From NCBI GenBank assembly GCA_001873945.1, contig MNYI01000190.1:1-10549 (forward strand): 10,549 nucleotides of DNA, written 5' to 3'. Shown piece by piece: positions 1-7,642 of this stretch. Numbering within the stretch: position 1 is the stretch's first letter; the number at the start of each line of letters is the position of its first letter. The notes beneath the pieces are model-generated. The model was not told where the DNA came from and did not search any database. It was given only the letters and a program-made list of their open reading frames with translations. Origin of the DNA: Candidatus Desantisbacteria bacterium CG2_30_40_21. GTDB taxonomy: Bacteria > UBA9089 > CG2-30-40-21. Position numbers and translations under genes: made by a program.

Positions 1-192
1 AAAAACGCAAAAAAACGCGAAAAATTCTGCTCCACAAATTCCTTCTGATTATTAATTTTCGCTGTTTTTCGCGTATTTCGTAGTTTTTTCTGTCCAATAT
101 AGCTACAAGTAGTTACTGTGAACCTTTGTTTCTTTGTGTCTTGAGTGGTAAATTCCTTTACCTGAGTAGTTACTTTAGTTTTTCACTTTCCC
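1..192. repeat. Repeat-bearing spacer downstream of cheB
   Basis: No gene is visible here. A perfect 10-base inverted repeat, ACGCGAAAAA at 15-24 and TTTTTCGCGT at 65-74, sits among A/T-rich AAAAACGC units (1-8 and 11-18). On the minus strand 122-154 reads as a degenerate member of the CACGGAGACACAGAG repeat family found at 5164-5294 (it begins TTTACCACTCAAGACACAAA). The decamer AGTAGTTACT occurs twice, at 108-117 and 165-174, and a related AATAGTTACG follows the 5261-5294 repeat. I see no convincing hairpin plus U-tract terminator for cheB. Confidence 0.55.
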
Positions 193-1314
193 CTATCCCC
201 CTACCATTCTCATAATCTCAAGTGGAATTATATCCACCGGCAATACCTTTTGAGCTGCCCCCATATCTATAGCCACCTTTGGCATTCCAAAGATGATACT
301 TGTATTTTTATCCTGAGCAATGGTTGCTGCCCCTTTATCCCTCATCTCTTTCAAGCCCTCTGCCCCATCCCCTCCCATACCGGTGAGAATAACCCCAATA
401 GCTTTACTTCCATAAACCTTTGCTACTGATGAGAGAAGGACGGTGGCTGCTGGCTTAAATCCACCAACCGCTGGTGAATCATCAAGCCGTATCTGTTTAT
501 ATTCATCTATCCGCATATGAAACATGGAAGGGGCAATATAAACAATGCCACCCTGCAATAATTTCCTGTCTTTTCCCAACTGCACCTTAAGCTTGCATTG
601 TGTCTCTAACCATTCAACCAACCCTTCAGTAAACCCATTTACAATATGCTGAACAATAACTATTGGCAGAGGGAAATCCCCTGGTATCTGGGATAAAACC
701 TGTTGTAATGCCTTTGGTCCTCCAGTAGATGTTCCAATGGCTACTATTTCAAATAAGCCATTTCCCTTTGATACCTGTAGGGACATCCCTGCCAGATGTG
801 CTACCTCCTTGTGGGTGTCCGTTTGAGATTGCACCTTATATTCCACCACCGGCTGTTCTACTCTTTGTTCTTCAACTGCCGGCTGTTCCCTTCGTTTACC
901 AGAAAGGTGTGTTATCACCTTTATCTTTGATAATAGCTTTACCCTTGCCTTCAATTCTCGTTCAAGTTTTTCTTGACCCTCCCAAACCCCCATGGTTGGC
1001 TTCTCAAAAACATCTAAGGCACCAAGCTCCATGGCTCTAAAGGCAAGTCCCACTTCCTTATTCCCAAGACTACTGATTACCAGAATAGGTATTGGTGTAT
1101 AAGCCATGATCTCTTCAATAGCCTCAAGCCCATTCTTGATAGGCATATTAATATCCATGGTAATAATTGATGGCCGCAAGCGAGCAGCCATATCAATTGC
1201 CTCAACACCATTTCTGGCTGTCCCCACTATCTCTATCTCTGGGTCACTCCTTAGTATTTTGGTAATTATCTCCCGTACAACCAAAGAATCATCAACTACT
1301 AAAACTCGTATCAT
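193..1314 (-). CDS. cheB: CheB: chemotaxis response regulator, protein-glutamate methylesterase/deamidase
   Basis: This 373-residue protein has the full CheB layout. The N-terminal receiver (about residues 1-120) has the acidic pair D8/D9, phospho-acceptor D54 in TMDINMP and K105 in FEKP. A variable linker (about 125-185) holds near-repeated EQPAVEEQ and EQPVVE segments. The C-terminal methylesterase (about 188-370) carries the catalytic triad: S196 in GTSTGG, H223 in VQHI and D316 in GMGGDG. In the family, phosphorylation by CheA activates removal of methyl groups from receptor glutamates and deamidation of glutamines, giving adaptation in the cytoplasm. The ATG at 1314 is preceded by GAAGGGG. 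The likely substrate is the receptor at 5366-7633. No cheR is present. The gene starts 28 bases after the original end of the broken protease gene and is separated from cheA by about 1.5 kb of unrelated DNA. Confidence 0.97.
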   Translation of the reverse strand: MIRVLVVDDSLVVREIITKILRSDPEIEIVGTARNGVEAIDMAARLRPSIITMDINMPIKNGLEAIEEIMAYTPIPILVISSLGNKEVGLAFRAMELGALDVFEKPTMGVWEGQEKLERELKARVKLLSKIKVITHLSGKRREQPAVEEQRVEQPVVEYKVQSQTDTHKEVAHLAGMSLQVSKGNGLFEIVAIGTSTGGPKALQQVLSQIPGDFPLPIVIVQHIVNGFTEGLVEWLETQCKLKVQLGKDRKLLQGGIVYIAPSMFHMRIDEYKQIRLDDSPAVGGFKPAATVLLSSVAKVYGSKAIGVILTGMGGDGAEGLKEMRDKGAATIAQDKNTSIIFGMPKVAIDMGAAQKVLPVDIIPLEIMRMVGG

Positions 1315-1342
1315 CCTTTTACCCCTTCACACCCACTCCGAA

Positions 1343-1729
1343 TCATTTCAAATCCATTCTTTTTATATGTACAAGCCTGTGTCCAAGCATATCAATTCCA
1401 GCCTGACATTGTTCTAATACAATATAACCTATTAATGGTTCATATATTCCATTTTCCGGTTTCATATCTATGAATAACACCTCTGTATATATTGGCCTGA
1501 ATCCTTCTATCTGCAATTTTACAGGTCAACATATTTCTCCTATTTGAACAGTTTGGTTAGCCAATTCTACTTCTATTTGAGCAACGATTTCTATATCACC
1601 CAATTTATTTTTCCATGCTGATGGTAATACCATATAAGATGCCCCTGTATCCACCAGAGCATCACACATGATTTGATATTCAGGATTACTGGCATTTTTT
1701 ATTTCTACAGATGCAACTATTCGTCCCAT
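1343..1729 (-). pseudogene. Retropepsin-like (clan AA) aspartic protease gene interrupted by an in-frame TGA
   Basis: From the ATG at 1729 (AGGAG six bases upstream) the frame opens as a small aspartic protease, with the catalytic motif D27-T28-G29-A30-S31 inside ALVDTGASYMVLP. It stops after 67 codons at TGA 1526-1528. The same frame then stays open, without any shift, to TGA 1343-1345. This second part encodes the rest of the fold, including PVKLQIEGFRPIYTEVLF and EPLIGYIVLEQ, where LIG fits the hydrophobic-hydrophobic-Gly motif of retropepsins. The reconstructed product is 128 codons, a usual length for bacterial single-domain members. The TGA sits between a Cys codon and Pro; from my recollection of the family this position is usually Gly, so GGA to TGA is the simplest change. 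The 67-residue product alone would lack half the fold. A sequencing error is also possible. The role of these bacterial proteases is poorly known. Confidence 0.82.
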
Positions 1730-1766
1730 ATTTTTCTCCTGCTAATTTGTGCCTGTTCATCTGCAA

Positions 1767-1893
1767 CAATTCTCATTATGGCATTAATGGGGTAGCCCAA
1801 GATTCTATCTTGGCATATCTATCCTCATTTTATAAAGCCAACATAGAATGTTGGGCTACGATTGTTGCTCGCCGAGTTTTATAATGAGAATTG
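1767..1893. mobile_element. MITE-like inverted-repeat element with two internal hairpins
   Basis: Outer perfect 13-base inverted repeats are CAATTCTCATTAT (1767-1779) and its complement (1881-1893). Inside lie two hairpins in opposite order: CCAAGAT-TCT-ATCTTGG (about 1797-1813) and CCAACAT-AGA-ATGTTGG (about 1838-1854), each next to a TAGCCC/GGGCTA block, so the inner halves are also inverted copies of each other. No coding capacity is seen. It lies in the 226-base gap between the small PIN-partner gene and the protease gene. The rest of the gap (1730-1766 and 1894-1955) shows nothing except the protease ribosome binding site. A non-autonomous transposable element is the best reading; a structured transcript element is the alternative. 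Confidence 0.65.
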
Positions 1894-1955
1894 CTGGGGA
1901 CACAAGGAAATAATCAGCTCCGTATAGTATTTGATCCATCTGCTGAATTGATTTG

Positions 1956-2138
1956 TTATATGTTGACATATTGGACTTTGTTCCGTTGCAATTTTAATTT
2001 CTGCAACTGTTTTAAGTTCTGAGTTTGTTCTATCCAAAATTTATATTCTTCTTCTCCAGTCATAGTTCTCGTTTTTTTTTCTACGGTCTCTGCACCACAT
2101 CGTTTCATTTTCACACAATTAAATTTACTCTTCTTCAT
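1956..2138 (-). CDS. Small basic protein partnered with the PIN-domain gene (possible antitoxin)
   Basis: This 60-residue protein opens MKKSKFNCVKMKRCGAETV and continues through TMTGEEEYKFWIEQTQNLK into a Lys/Gln/Leu-rich helical tail. It matches my recollection of a family of short hypothetical proteins encoded beside PIN-domain genes; their function is not established. The ATG at 2138 lies inside the 3' end of the PIN gene (14-base overlap), and GAGG upstream gives a fair ribosome binding site, so the pair is probably translationally coupled. Position and size suggest an antitoxin or accessory role, but no known DNA-binding fold (ribbon-helix-helix, AbrB, Phd) is recognisable, and toxin-first gene order is less usual for VapBC. 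No signal peptide or membrane segment is seen. Confidence 0.75.
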   Translation of the reverse strand: MKKSKFNCVKMKRCGAETVEKKTRTMTGEEEYKFWIEQTQNLKQLQKLKLQRNKVQYVNI

Positions 2139-2589
2139 ATTTGATTACCTCTAATGGAGAAAAAATTTTTATTTTTGAGTATCCATTTAATATATTTATG
2201 GCATTATACAATGGAATTTTTTCAAAGTGAACTATATGCTTAAAATTCCAACTAACTATAAGTGAACAATTTGACACAGAAGCCAAAGCTACATGTAAGG
2301 CATCATCTGAATATTTTGAAGTAACAATGCCTGCTTTTAAGTACGCGTCTCGTAGATAAAGAGCTTCTGTTGAAATATCTACTATTTCTGCAAATTCTAT
2401 CATATCATTAAAAAAAATCTTTACTTTTTCCGGTGCTGGTTCAATTTCAGCTTGGACCACAGCGGAAGTGATTAAGACAAATCGATTTTTTTTAACTTCT
2501 TCAAAGAATTCATTGCTTTCATCTTGAAAATTATTATCATAAATTCCACCAAAAACAGAGGTGTCTGCATATACACGAATATTTATCAT
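2125..2589 (-). CDS. PIN-domain protein (putative VapC-like ribonuclease toxin)
   Basis: This 154-residue protein fits the single PIN-domain fold. Its metal-binding acidic residues are recognisable: D9 in YADTSVFGG, E48/E50 in VVQAEIEPAP, D95/D96 in YSDDALHVALA, and N115 in SWNFKHIV near the last conserved position. PIN proteins of this type are usually Mg2+-dependent RNases, often toxins of type II toxin-antitoxin pairs acting on tRNA, rRNA or mRNA in the cytoplasm; the target here cannot be read from sequence. The ATG at 2589 has AGGAAAC upstream. The downstream 60-residue gene overlaps its end. A MITE-like element lies directly upstream, and the pair sits in an islet splitting cheA from cheB, which fits acquisition by transfer. 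It could instead be a PIN nuclease without toxin activity. Confidence 0.85.
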   Translation of the reverse strand: MINIRVYADTSVFGGIYDNNFQDESNEFFEEVKKNRFVLITSAVVQAEIEPAPEKVKIFFNDMIEFAEIVDISTEALYLRDAYLKAGIVTSKYSDDALHVALASVSNCSLIVSWNFKHIVHFEKIPLYNAINILNGYSKIKIFSPLEVIKYEEE

Positions 2590-2622
2590 TTATTTTGTTT
2601 CCTGTTTCCTTTTTAACCTGGT

Positions 2623-2724
2623 CAGGACTTACGCAAAACATCACTTTACATACCACATCTGGTGGGCATTGCTTTTCAAAAACACCATATATGGTAGGTG
2701 TTTTCTCATTTTGCGTAAGTCCTG
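2623..2724. mobile_element. MITE-like element with 16-base perfect terminal inverted repeats
   Basis: The ends are CAGGACTTACGCAAAA (2623-2638) and its exact complement (2709-2724), enclosing 70 bases. The interior holds two further small palindromes: ACCACATCTGGT (about 2652-2663), and AAAACACC paired with GGTGTTTT across 2679-2704. At 102 bases it cannot encode a transposase, so it is either a non-autonomous element moved in trans or a terminal remnant. Flanks read CCTGGT on the left and TTGGTA on the right; no exact target duplication is visible. Open frames spanning it are by-products of the palindrome. It lies between the cheA stop and the PIN gene start. Confidence 0.72.
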
Positions 2725-2815
2725 TTGGTATTATGTCAAATATAAAATGATAAATAAAACTGGTAGAGTACATTTATGCACCAATAAATAACGGTGCGAT
2801 ATCTTACCACATCCC

Positions 2816-5149
2816 TCACCCAATCAACTGTTCCACAGTGTCCAGCAATTTTGACTGATCAAATGATGTCTTGACAATATAAGCATCTGCCCCAACATCA
2901 ATCCCTCTTTTTTTATCCTCTTCCTTTTCCCTGGCGGTAACGATAACCACAGGTATATCCCTATACACAGCATCATCCCTTAGTTTCATAGTCAACTCAA
3001 ATCCATCCATTCTTGGCATTTCAACATCTGTCACAATCAGATCATATTTCTTCTTCTTTGCCTTTTCAAAACCATCCATTCCATCTACAGCCAGATCAAC
3101 TGAATATCCAGCCCCCTCAAGCATACTTTTCTCCAGTCCCCTTAAAACAGCTGCATCATCAACCACCAGAATGGAATATGTTGGATACTGCTCATCCTTA
3201 ATATCATCTAACAGATGAGTTTCCTTCACAATTTTAGCTGATTTTATCAACTCTGAGACATTAAGAATGATTACTACCTCGCCCTCACCAAGGATGGTTG
3301 CCCCAGCGGTATTGGGAACATTCTTAAGATAATCTCCCATATTCTTGATAACTACCTCTTCCTCGCTTATCAACTCATCCACCAAAAATCCTATCCTTGT
3401 CTCATCCACATTAAGTATAATTATAGGCAGTTTATTACTGGTTGTTTTCTTTGTCCCTGTAGACTTCAGGTCAAGCACAGAAGCCAATTGAACAACCGGA
3501 ATGTGTCGATTATTAATAATGACAACATCCTTATCCACTACGGTCTTTATCTCATGAAGCTCTACCCTGACTGTTTCCTCTATGGTTACGGTTGGGATAG
3601 CAAATATTTCAGACCCTACCCTGATAATCATAGCATGAATAGTAGCAAGGGTTAATGGCAACATTAAAGTAAATATTGTTCCCTTATTAATATCGGATTG
3701 GACCATAACCGTGCCCTTAAGTTTTTCGACATTCTTCTTGACTACATCCAATCCAACACCACGGCCAGAGACATCAGTAATTATTTCTTTAGTGCTGAAT
3801 CCCGGTAAAAATATCAGATAGAGTGCCTCTTTATCCGAAAGCTTTTCTGCCTCCTGAACGGTTATCACCTTTTTATAGAGAGCCGACTGTTTTACTTTTT
3901 TTGGGTCTATACCCTTGCCATCATCTTCTATGCGGATAACAATCCTTCCTGCCTCATGGTTAGCAGAGAGGACTATTTTTCCTGCCCTTGGCTTACCGGC
4001 ATCTATTCTCTCTTGCGGGGTTTCAAGCCCATGGTCAATGCAGTTTCTAATCAGGTGCAGTAGTGGATCCTTTATCTCCTCTAATATCATCTTATCTAAT
4101 CCAGTATCACCGCCACAAATCTCAAGGGTTATCTCTTTATTTACCTCCCTTGATATATCCCGAACTAATCTGGGGAAGGTATCAAATACAGTAGAAACAG
4201 GAAGCATTCTCACATCCATAACCACATGGTCAAGATCGCTTATAACCGTGCTAAGCCGTGAGGTGCTCCCTGAATACTCCCTGAAAAGTTCATTTGTCCG
4301 ATCTTTAATCTGCTGACCCAATTTATCAATTTGAACAAACTCCGAAAACAGCCTTCCCTCAACAGAAGCCATCCTTTCCTTTGCCTGATCAAGAAAAAAT
4401 AATTGGGTTATAGTTAGATTTTTTAACTCTTTGAATATTTCAAGGAGATGATTAAAGCGGATCTTATTGATGACCATTTCTGAGGTAAGGTTTAATAAGG
4501 CATCAAGTTTGCCAATACCAACACGAATGGTTTCCTCAACCTGAATCTTTTCCCGTGGAGTTTTTTCTTCCTCTTCATATCCCTGTGCAGATGGCTCTAA
4601 TGCTTGAACAGAGACAGTTTTTGCAACTACGGCAGGAGCAGCATGTACCGGTATAGTAACTTCCGGCAAAGGTTCAGGTATTACCGCCTCTTTCTTTGGT
4701 TGTTCAAAGGGTAGTGTCTCTGGTACTGATGAAAAAATCGCAGATATTTCCTTTTTCTCCAACGACCCTGTTTCTGCCTTCTCAAGCCTTGACAGTAAGC
4801 TATCAATTGATATGGTTGCTTTTTGTCCCTTTATCTCAGCATCAAGCAAAACCCTGATGTTATCAAGGCACTCAAAAAGGACATCTGAAAGCTCAGGGGT
4901 AAATGGGATCTGTTTCTCCTTTACCTTGCCAAGCACATCCTCCATCTTATGGCCTATTTGATTAATCTCAAACAAACCAACCATCTTGGCTGAGCCCTTC
5001 AGGGTATGAGCATCCCTGAATATCTCGGCAATTACATCCTCATTATCAGGATTTGCCTCAAGGATTACAAAATCACGATCCAATCTTTGAAGCCGCTCAT
5101 CTGTCTCTTCCTTAAATTTGGCGATAAAAAAGCTCTTGTCAAATTTCAT
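2816..5149 (-). CDS. cheA: CheA-type histidine kinase with C-terminal receiver domain (hybrid CheA)
   Basis: At 777 residues this is longer than a simple CheA because of a fused receiver. In order: the HPt (P1) domain with phospho-acceptor H48 in DAHTLKGSAKMVG; a Glu/Pro-rich linker (about 130-205) where no CheY-binding P2 domain is recognisable; dimerisation helices (about 205-325); and the ATPase domain (about 330-500), with N box HLIRNCIDHGLE (365-376), DDGKG (409-413) and GRGVGLDVV (462-470). A CheW-like P5 domain follows (about 503-640), then a receiver (about 658-777) with D664/D665, phospho-acceptor D708 in TDVEMPRMDG and K760. It autophosphorylates under receptor and CheW control and passes phosphate to receivers, presumably CheB D54 and its own D708. 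Hybrid CheAs of this plan occur in Frz-like, type IV pilus and alternative chemosensory systems. The ATG at 5149 has AAAAGGA upstream. Confidence 0.96.
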   Translation of the reverse strand: MKFDKSFFIAKFKEETDERLQRLDRDFVILEANPDNEDVIAEIFRDAHTLKGSAKMVGLFEINQIGHKMEDVLGKVKEKQIPFTPELSDVLFECLDNIRVLLDAEIKGQKATISIDSLLSRLEKAETGSLEKKEISAIFSSVPETLPFEQPKKEAVIPEPLPEVTIPVHAAPAVVAKTVSVQALEPSAQGYEEEEKTPREKIQVEETIRVGIGKLDALLNLTSEMVINKIRFNHLLEIFKELKNLTITQLFFLDQAKERMASVEGRLFSEFVQIDKLGQQIKDRTNELFREYSGSTSRLSTVISDLDHVVMDVRMLPVSTVFDTFPRLVRDISREVNKEITLEICGGDTGLDKMILEEIKDPLLHLIRNCIDHGLETPQERIDAGKPRAGKIVLSANHEAGRIVIRIEDDGKGIDPKKVKQSALYKKVITVQEAEKLSDKEALYLIFLPGFSTKEIITDVSGRGVGLDVVKKNVEKLKGTVMVQSDINKGTIFTLMLPLTLATIHAMIIRVGSEIFAIPTVTIEETVRVELHEIKTVVDKDVVIINNRHIPVVQLASVLDLKSTGTKKTTSNKLPIIILNVDETRIGFLVDELISEEEVVIKNMGDYLKNVPNTAGATILGEGEVVIILNVSELIKSAKIVKETHLLDDIKDEQYPTYSILVVDDAAVLRGLEKSMLEGAGYSVDLAVDGMDGFEKAKKKKYDLIVTDVEMPRMDGFELTMKLRDDAVYRDIPVVIVTAREKEEDKKRGIDVGADAYIVKTSFDQSKLLDTVEQLIG

Positions 5150-5163
5150 CTGTAAATCCTTTT

Positions 5164-5294
5164 ACCACGGAGACACAGAGACACGGAGAAAAACGAAGAA
5201 TTATGAGAAATACCCTTATCCCTCATTTCTTAAAAGCACCATAAAAACATTGGAAATCTTCTGTGTCTCTCTGTGTTCTCCGTGTCTCCGTGGT
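5164..5294. repeat. Inverted pair of CACGGAGACACAGAG-type dispersed repeats
   Basis: The left copy at 5164-5190 starts ACCACGGAGACACAGAGA; the right copy at 5261-5294 is its imperfect inverse, ending GTGTCTCCGTGGT. About 70 bases of A/T-rich DNA lie between. The shared outer 13 bases, ACCACGGAGACAC, match exactly, and the inner parts differ by rearranged GAGACAC/GGAGAA modules. This family is widespread in many environmental bacterial genomes (my recollection), and its spurious translations (such as LCSPCLRGE) often appear as hypothetical proteins. It fills most of the 216 bases between mcp and cheA. The remaining 5295-5365 shows only AATAGTTACG (5309-5318), related to a decamer near the window start. 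Confidence 0.75.
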
Positions 5295-5365
5295 GAATCT
5301 CTCTCTGAATAGTTACGCATTGATGTTATGGTCTTTACTGACCTCTGAACGATTATGTTTCCCGC

Positions 5366-7633
5366 CTACTTCCCTTCCACAATAAACCTACCAACTGCAT
5401 TGCTCAACTTTTGAGATAGTGTAGACATCTCAGAAGAAGCTGTGATTGATTGTCTGCTGCCTACTGCAGACTGCTTGGAAACATCAGCTATCTCCCTCAT
5501 TGTAGATACAACCTGTTCTGAAGCAGTTTGTTGCTGCTGGGTGGCAATAGATATTTGTTTTGATGATTTAGTTGTATGATCAACCATGTCAAGTATCTCA
5601 CTCAAGGAATCACCCGCAGTCTTTGCTAATTGTCCACCCCTTTCCACCCTCTTGACCTCTTCCTCAATAGCCATAACTGAGGCATTGGTAAGTGATTGTA
5701 TCTCGGTAATAATCTCTTTGATGGTTTTAGTAGAATCAACTACATTTTCAGCTAACTTCTTCACCTCTACCGCAACCACAGCAAACCCCTTTCCTGCTTC
5801 ACCTGCCCTGGCAGCCTCGATAGCAGCATTAAAGGCAATGAGCTTTGTTTCAGCAGCAATATTATTAATTATCTCTAAGACATTTCCAATCTTCTGTGAT
5901 TTTTCACCCAAAGAAAGAATTCTCTTGGCTGAAGTCTGGGTCTTGTCCCTGATATCCTCCATACTGGTAATCACATTGCCCACGCAATCCTGTCCCATCT
6001 GAGCATTATGCAAGGTATCCTCAGCCATCTTTACCACTGAATCAGCATTCTCAGCTATTTGTTTAGAGGTATTAGCCAGCTGCTCAACAGTAACAGTAAC
6101 CTCAGCAACAGAGGTTGCCTGCTCGGTTGAACCCGTTGCCTGCTGTTGGGAAGTAGCCAATATCTCACTTGAAGAGGAGCTAATCTGTATGGCTGCTGCC
6201 TTTATCTGCTCGATCAACTCCCTTAGATCTGTAATCATCTTATTGCATGCCCGACTTAATTGGCCTATCTCATCATCAGAATTAACACTTGATGTCTTTG
6301 TCAAATCACCATGGGATGTTGCATTTACAACCTCAAGAAGGTTACTGATACTTGTCTGCAAATGCTCATGTTCCTTTGCCCGTTCCTCAGATATTTTATT
6401 GGTACTATCCATCAGATTTCGGACAGTATTCATCATTTTATTGGATATATTTGCCATAACACCAACCTCATCACCAGTAACCACGGTTGTTACATGAGTC
6501 AAATCCCCATCAGCTATCCTTCTTGAACCATCTATAAGTCGATTGATGGGAATGGATATGTCCCGAGTGATAAAGTAGGTATAAAAGAAACCAGCAATAA
6601 CAATGATCAGGGTAAAGCATAACAACCAACCCCACATTTGATTAATCGGCTGACTAAAATCACTGGCATGATATGTCATTGCAAGTATCCCTAATCCATT
6701 GATGGGTGTATAGATTGTCATTATCCCTTTGGCCACATCCTCATATTTACCTTTTTCCTTAACCTGAGCTATTCGTCCAAGGATTTCACTATTAATTGGC
6801 TGAATACTTGAGGATGGAATAGTTTCTCCTTTGGGATCAAGGATAAATGAATATCCCATCGGTCCAAACTTCATATCTGTCACTACATTATTTAGCTCAT
6901 CCTGAGTGGCCAACCCTGTCTTTTGTAAAAGCTCAATCTTTTTTGTACCATCTGCCATCATTTGTTCTGCCTGAGACTTTAATCTTTCCTCAAGAACATT
7001 GGATGTAAAATTAATAAACATCACTGAACCCAGAAATAGAGACATTAACATCAACGATTGAACAGCTATCTGGGTTTTAACCGCAAAATTTATGCCCTCC
7101 ACCCCTTTCTTATCCTCAGACGCTGCACCAGCCAGAGTAGTAAACCGTAGAACAGGTTCTAAGAACCGAATAATGAGATAAAACTGTAACACAGCAGCAT
7201 TGACTGAGTTAACAAAGGTGCTTAACAGGATAGCTACTGACTCCCAACCAGAAAGGTGTCCATATCTCATTCTCATCCATGCCCCGGCACTGGCACCAAT
7301 GATCAATGTAGCCACAAACTGAAGTATCACTATCCTCACCGGCATATGCAATGCCACAAGCCGTGCCCTTCTGGCTACTTCTATACTGGCTTTATTAACA
7401 TTATCCTCTATCTCATCCAAAAATTCCATGATAGGACCAAGCCATCTACGGATTAGAAGCAGGGCAATGCCAATAATAATAGGGGTCTCTATTGCGGTAA
7501 TTACAAGCAAAGACTGGAGTCTTTCCGGAGTCATCTTGATCGAAACAAGGGTAAATACCGTGTTGATCACCGTACCAAACAACATGATTAAAGAAACCGT
7601 GAGCATTATTTTACTGTGAATCGCTGACTTCAT
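5366..7633 (-). CDS. Methyl-accepting chemotaxis protein with multi-pass N-terminal membrane region
   Basis: I place the start at the ATG at 7633, not at the in-frame GTG at 7672, because GAGGAGG lies nine bases upstream of the ATG and inside the longer frame. The product has 755 residues. Likely membrane segments lie near 9-31, 42-62, 98-120, 131-156 and 187-209; a probable periplasmic sensor region (210-330, Cache-like in feel but not certain) follows, then a last segment at 334-356. A HAMP domain (about 357-410) and a second HAMP-like stretch (about 425-478) precede the coiled-coil signalling domain (480-745). The hairpin tip (about 590-625) reads AAETKLIAFNAAIEAARAGE, differing from the common EQTNLLALNAAIEAARAGE. 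No C-terminal CheR/CheB-binding pentapeptide is present; it ends RFIVEGK. It should sense an unknown signal and control CheA through the CheW proteins encoded upstream. Confidence 0.95.
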   Translation of the reverse strand: MKSAIHSKIMLTVSLIMLFGTVINTVFTLVSIKMTPERLQSLLVITAIETPIIIGIALLLIRRWLGPIMEFLDEIEDNVNKASIEVARRARLVALHMPVRIVILQFVATLIIGASAGAWMRMRYGHLSGWESVAILLSTFVNSVNAAVLQFYLIIRFLEPVLRFTTLAGAASEDKKGVEGINFAVKTQIAVQSLMLMSLFLGSVMFINFTSNVLEERLKSQAEQMMADGTKKIELLQKTGLATQDELNNVVTDMKFGPMGYSFILDPKGETIPSSSIQPINSEILGRIAQVKEKGKYEDVAKGIMTIYTPINGLGILAMTYHASDFSQPINQMWGWLLCFTLIIVIAGFFYTYFITRDISIPINRLIDGSRRIADGDLTHVTTVVTGDEVGVMANISNKMMNTVRNLMDSTNKISEERAKEHEHLQTSISNLLEVVNATSHGDLTKTSSVNSDDEIGQLSRACNKMITDLRELIEQIKAAAIQISSSSSEILATSQQQATGSTEQATSVAEVTVTVEQLANTSKQIAENADSVVKMAEDTLHNAQMGQDCVGNVITSMEDIRDKTQTSAKRILSLGEKSQKIGNVLEIINNIAAETKLIAFNAAIEAARAGEAGKGFAVVAVEVKKLAENVVDSTKTIKEIITEIQSLTNASVMAIEEEVKRVERGGQLAKTAGDSLSEILDMVDHTTKSSKQISIATQQQQTASEQVVSTMREIADVSKQSAVGSRQSITASSEMSTLSQKLSNAVGRFIVEGK

Positions 7634-7642
7634 AGAAACAAA

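Noticed and set aside
1526..1528. UGA read as glycine or selenocysteine in the protease gene
   Set aside because: The long neighbouring genes contain no internal TGA and several use TGA as a plausible normal stop (cheA ends LIG-TGA), so a reassigned code is unlikely. I saw no clear selenocysteine context; a point nonsense change is simpler.
2617..2730. Target-site duplication flanking the MITE-like element
   Set aside because: The flanks CTGGT and TTGGT agree at only four of five positions, which is too weak to claim.
2537..2791. Short frames on both strands across the 2623-2724 element
   Set aside because: They are created by the palindrome, overlap the PIN gene start, and lack a plausible ribosome binding site or domain.
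5118..5312. A 64-codon plus-strand frame containing HGDTETRRK and LCSPCLRGE
   Set aside because: It is the translation of the inverted CACGGAGACAC repeats, a well-known source of spurious hypothetical proteins.
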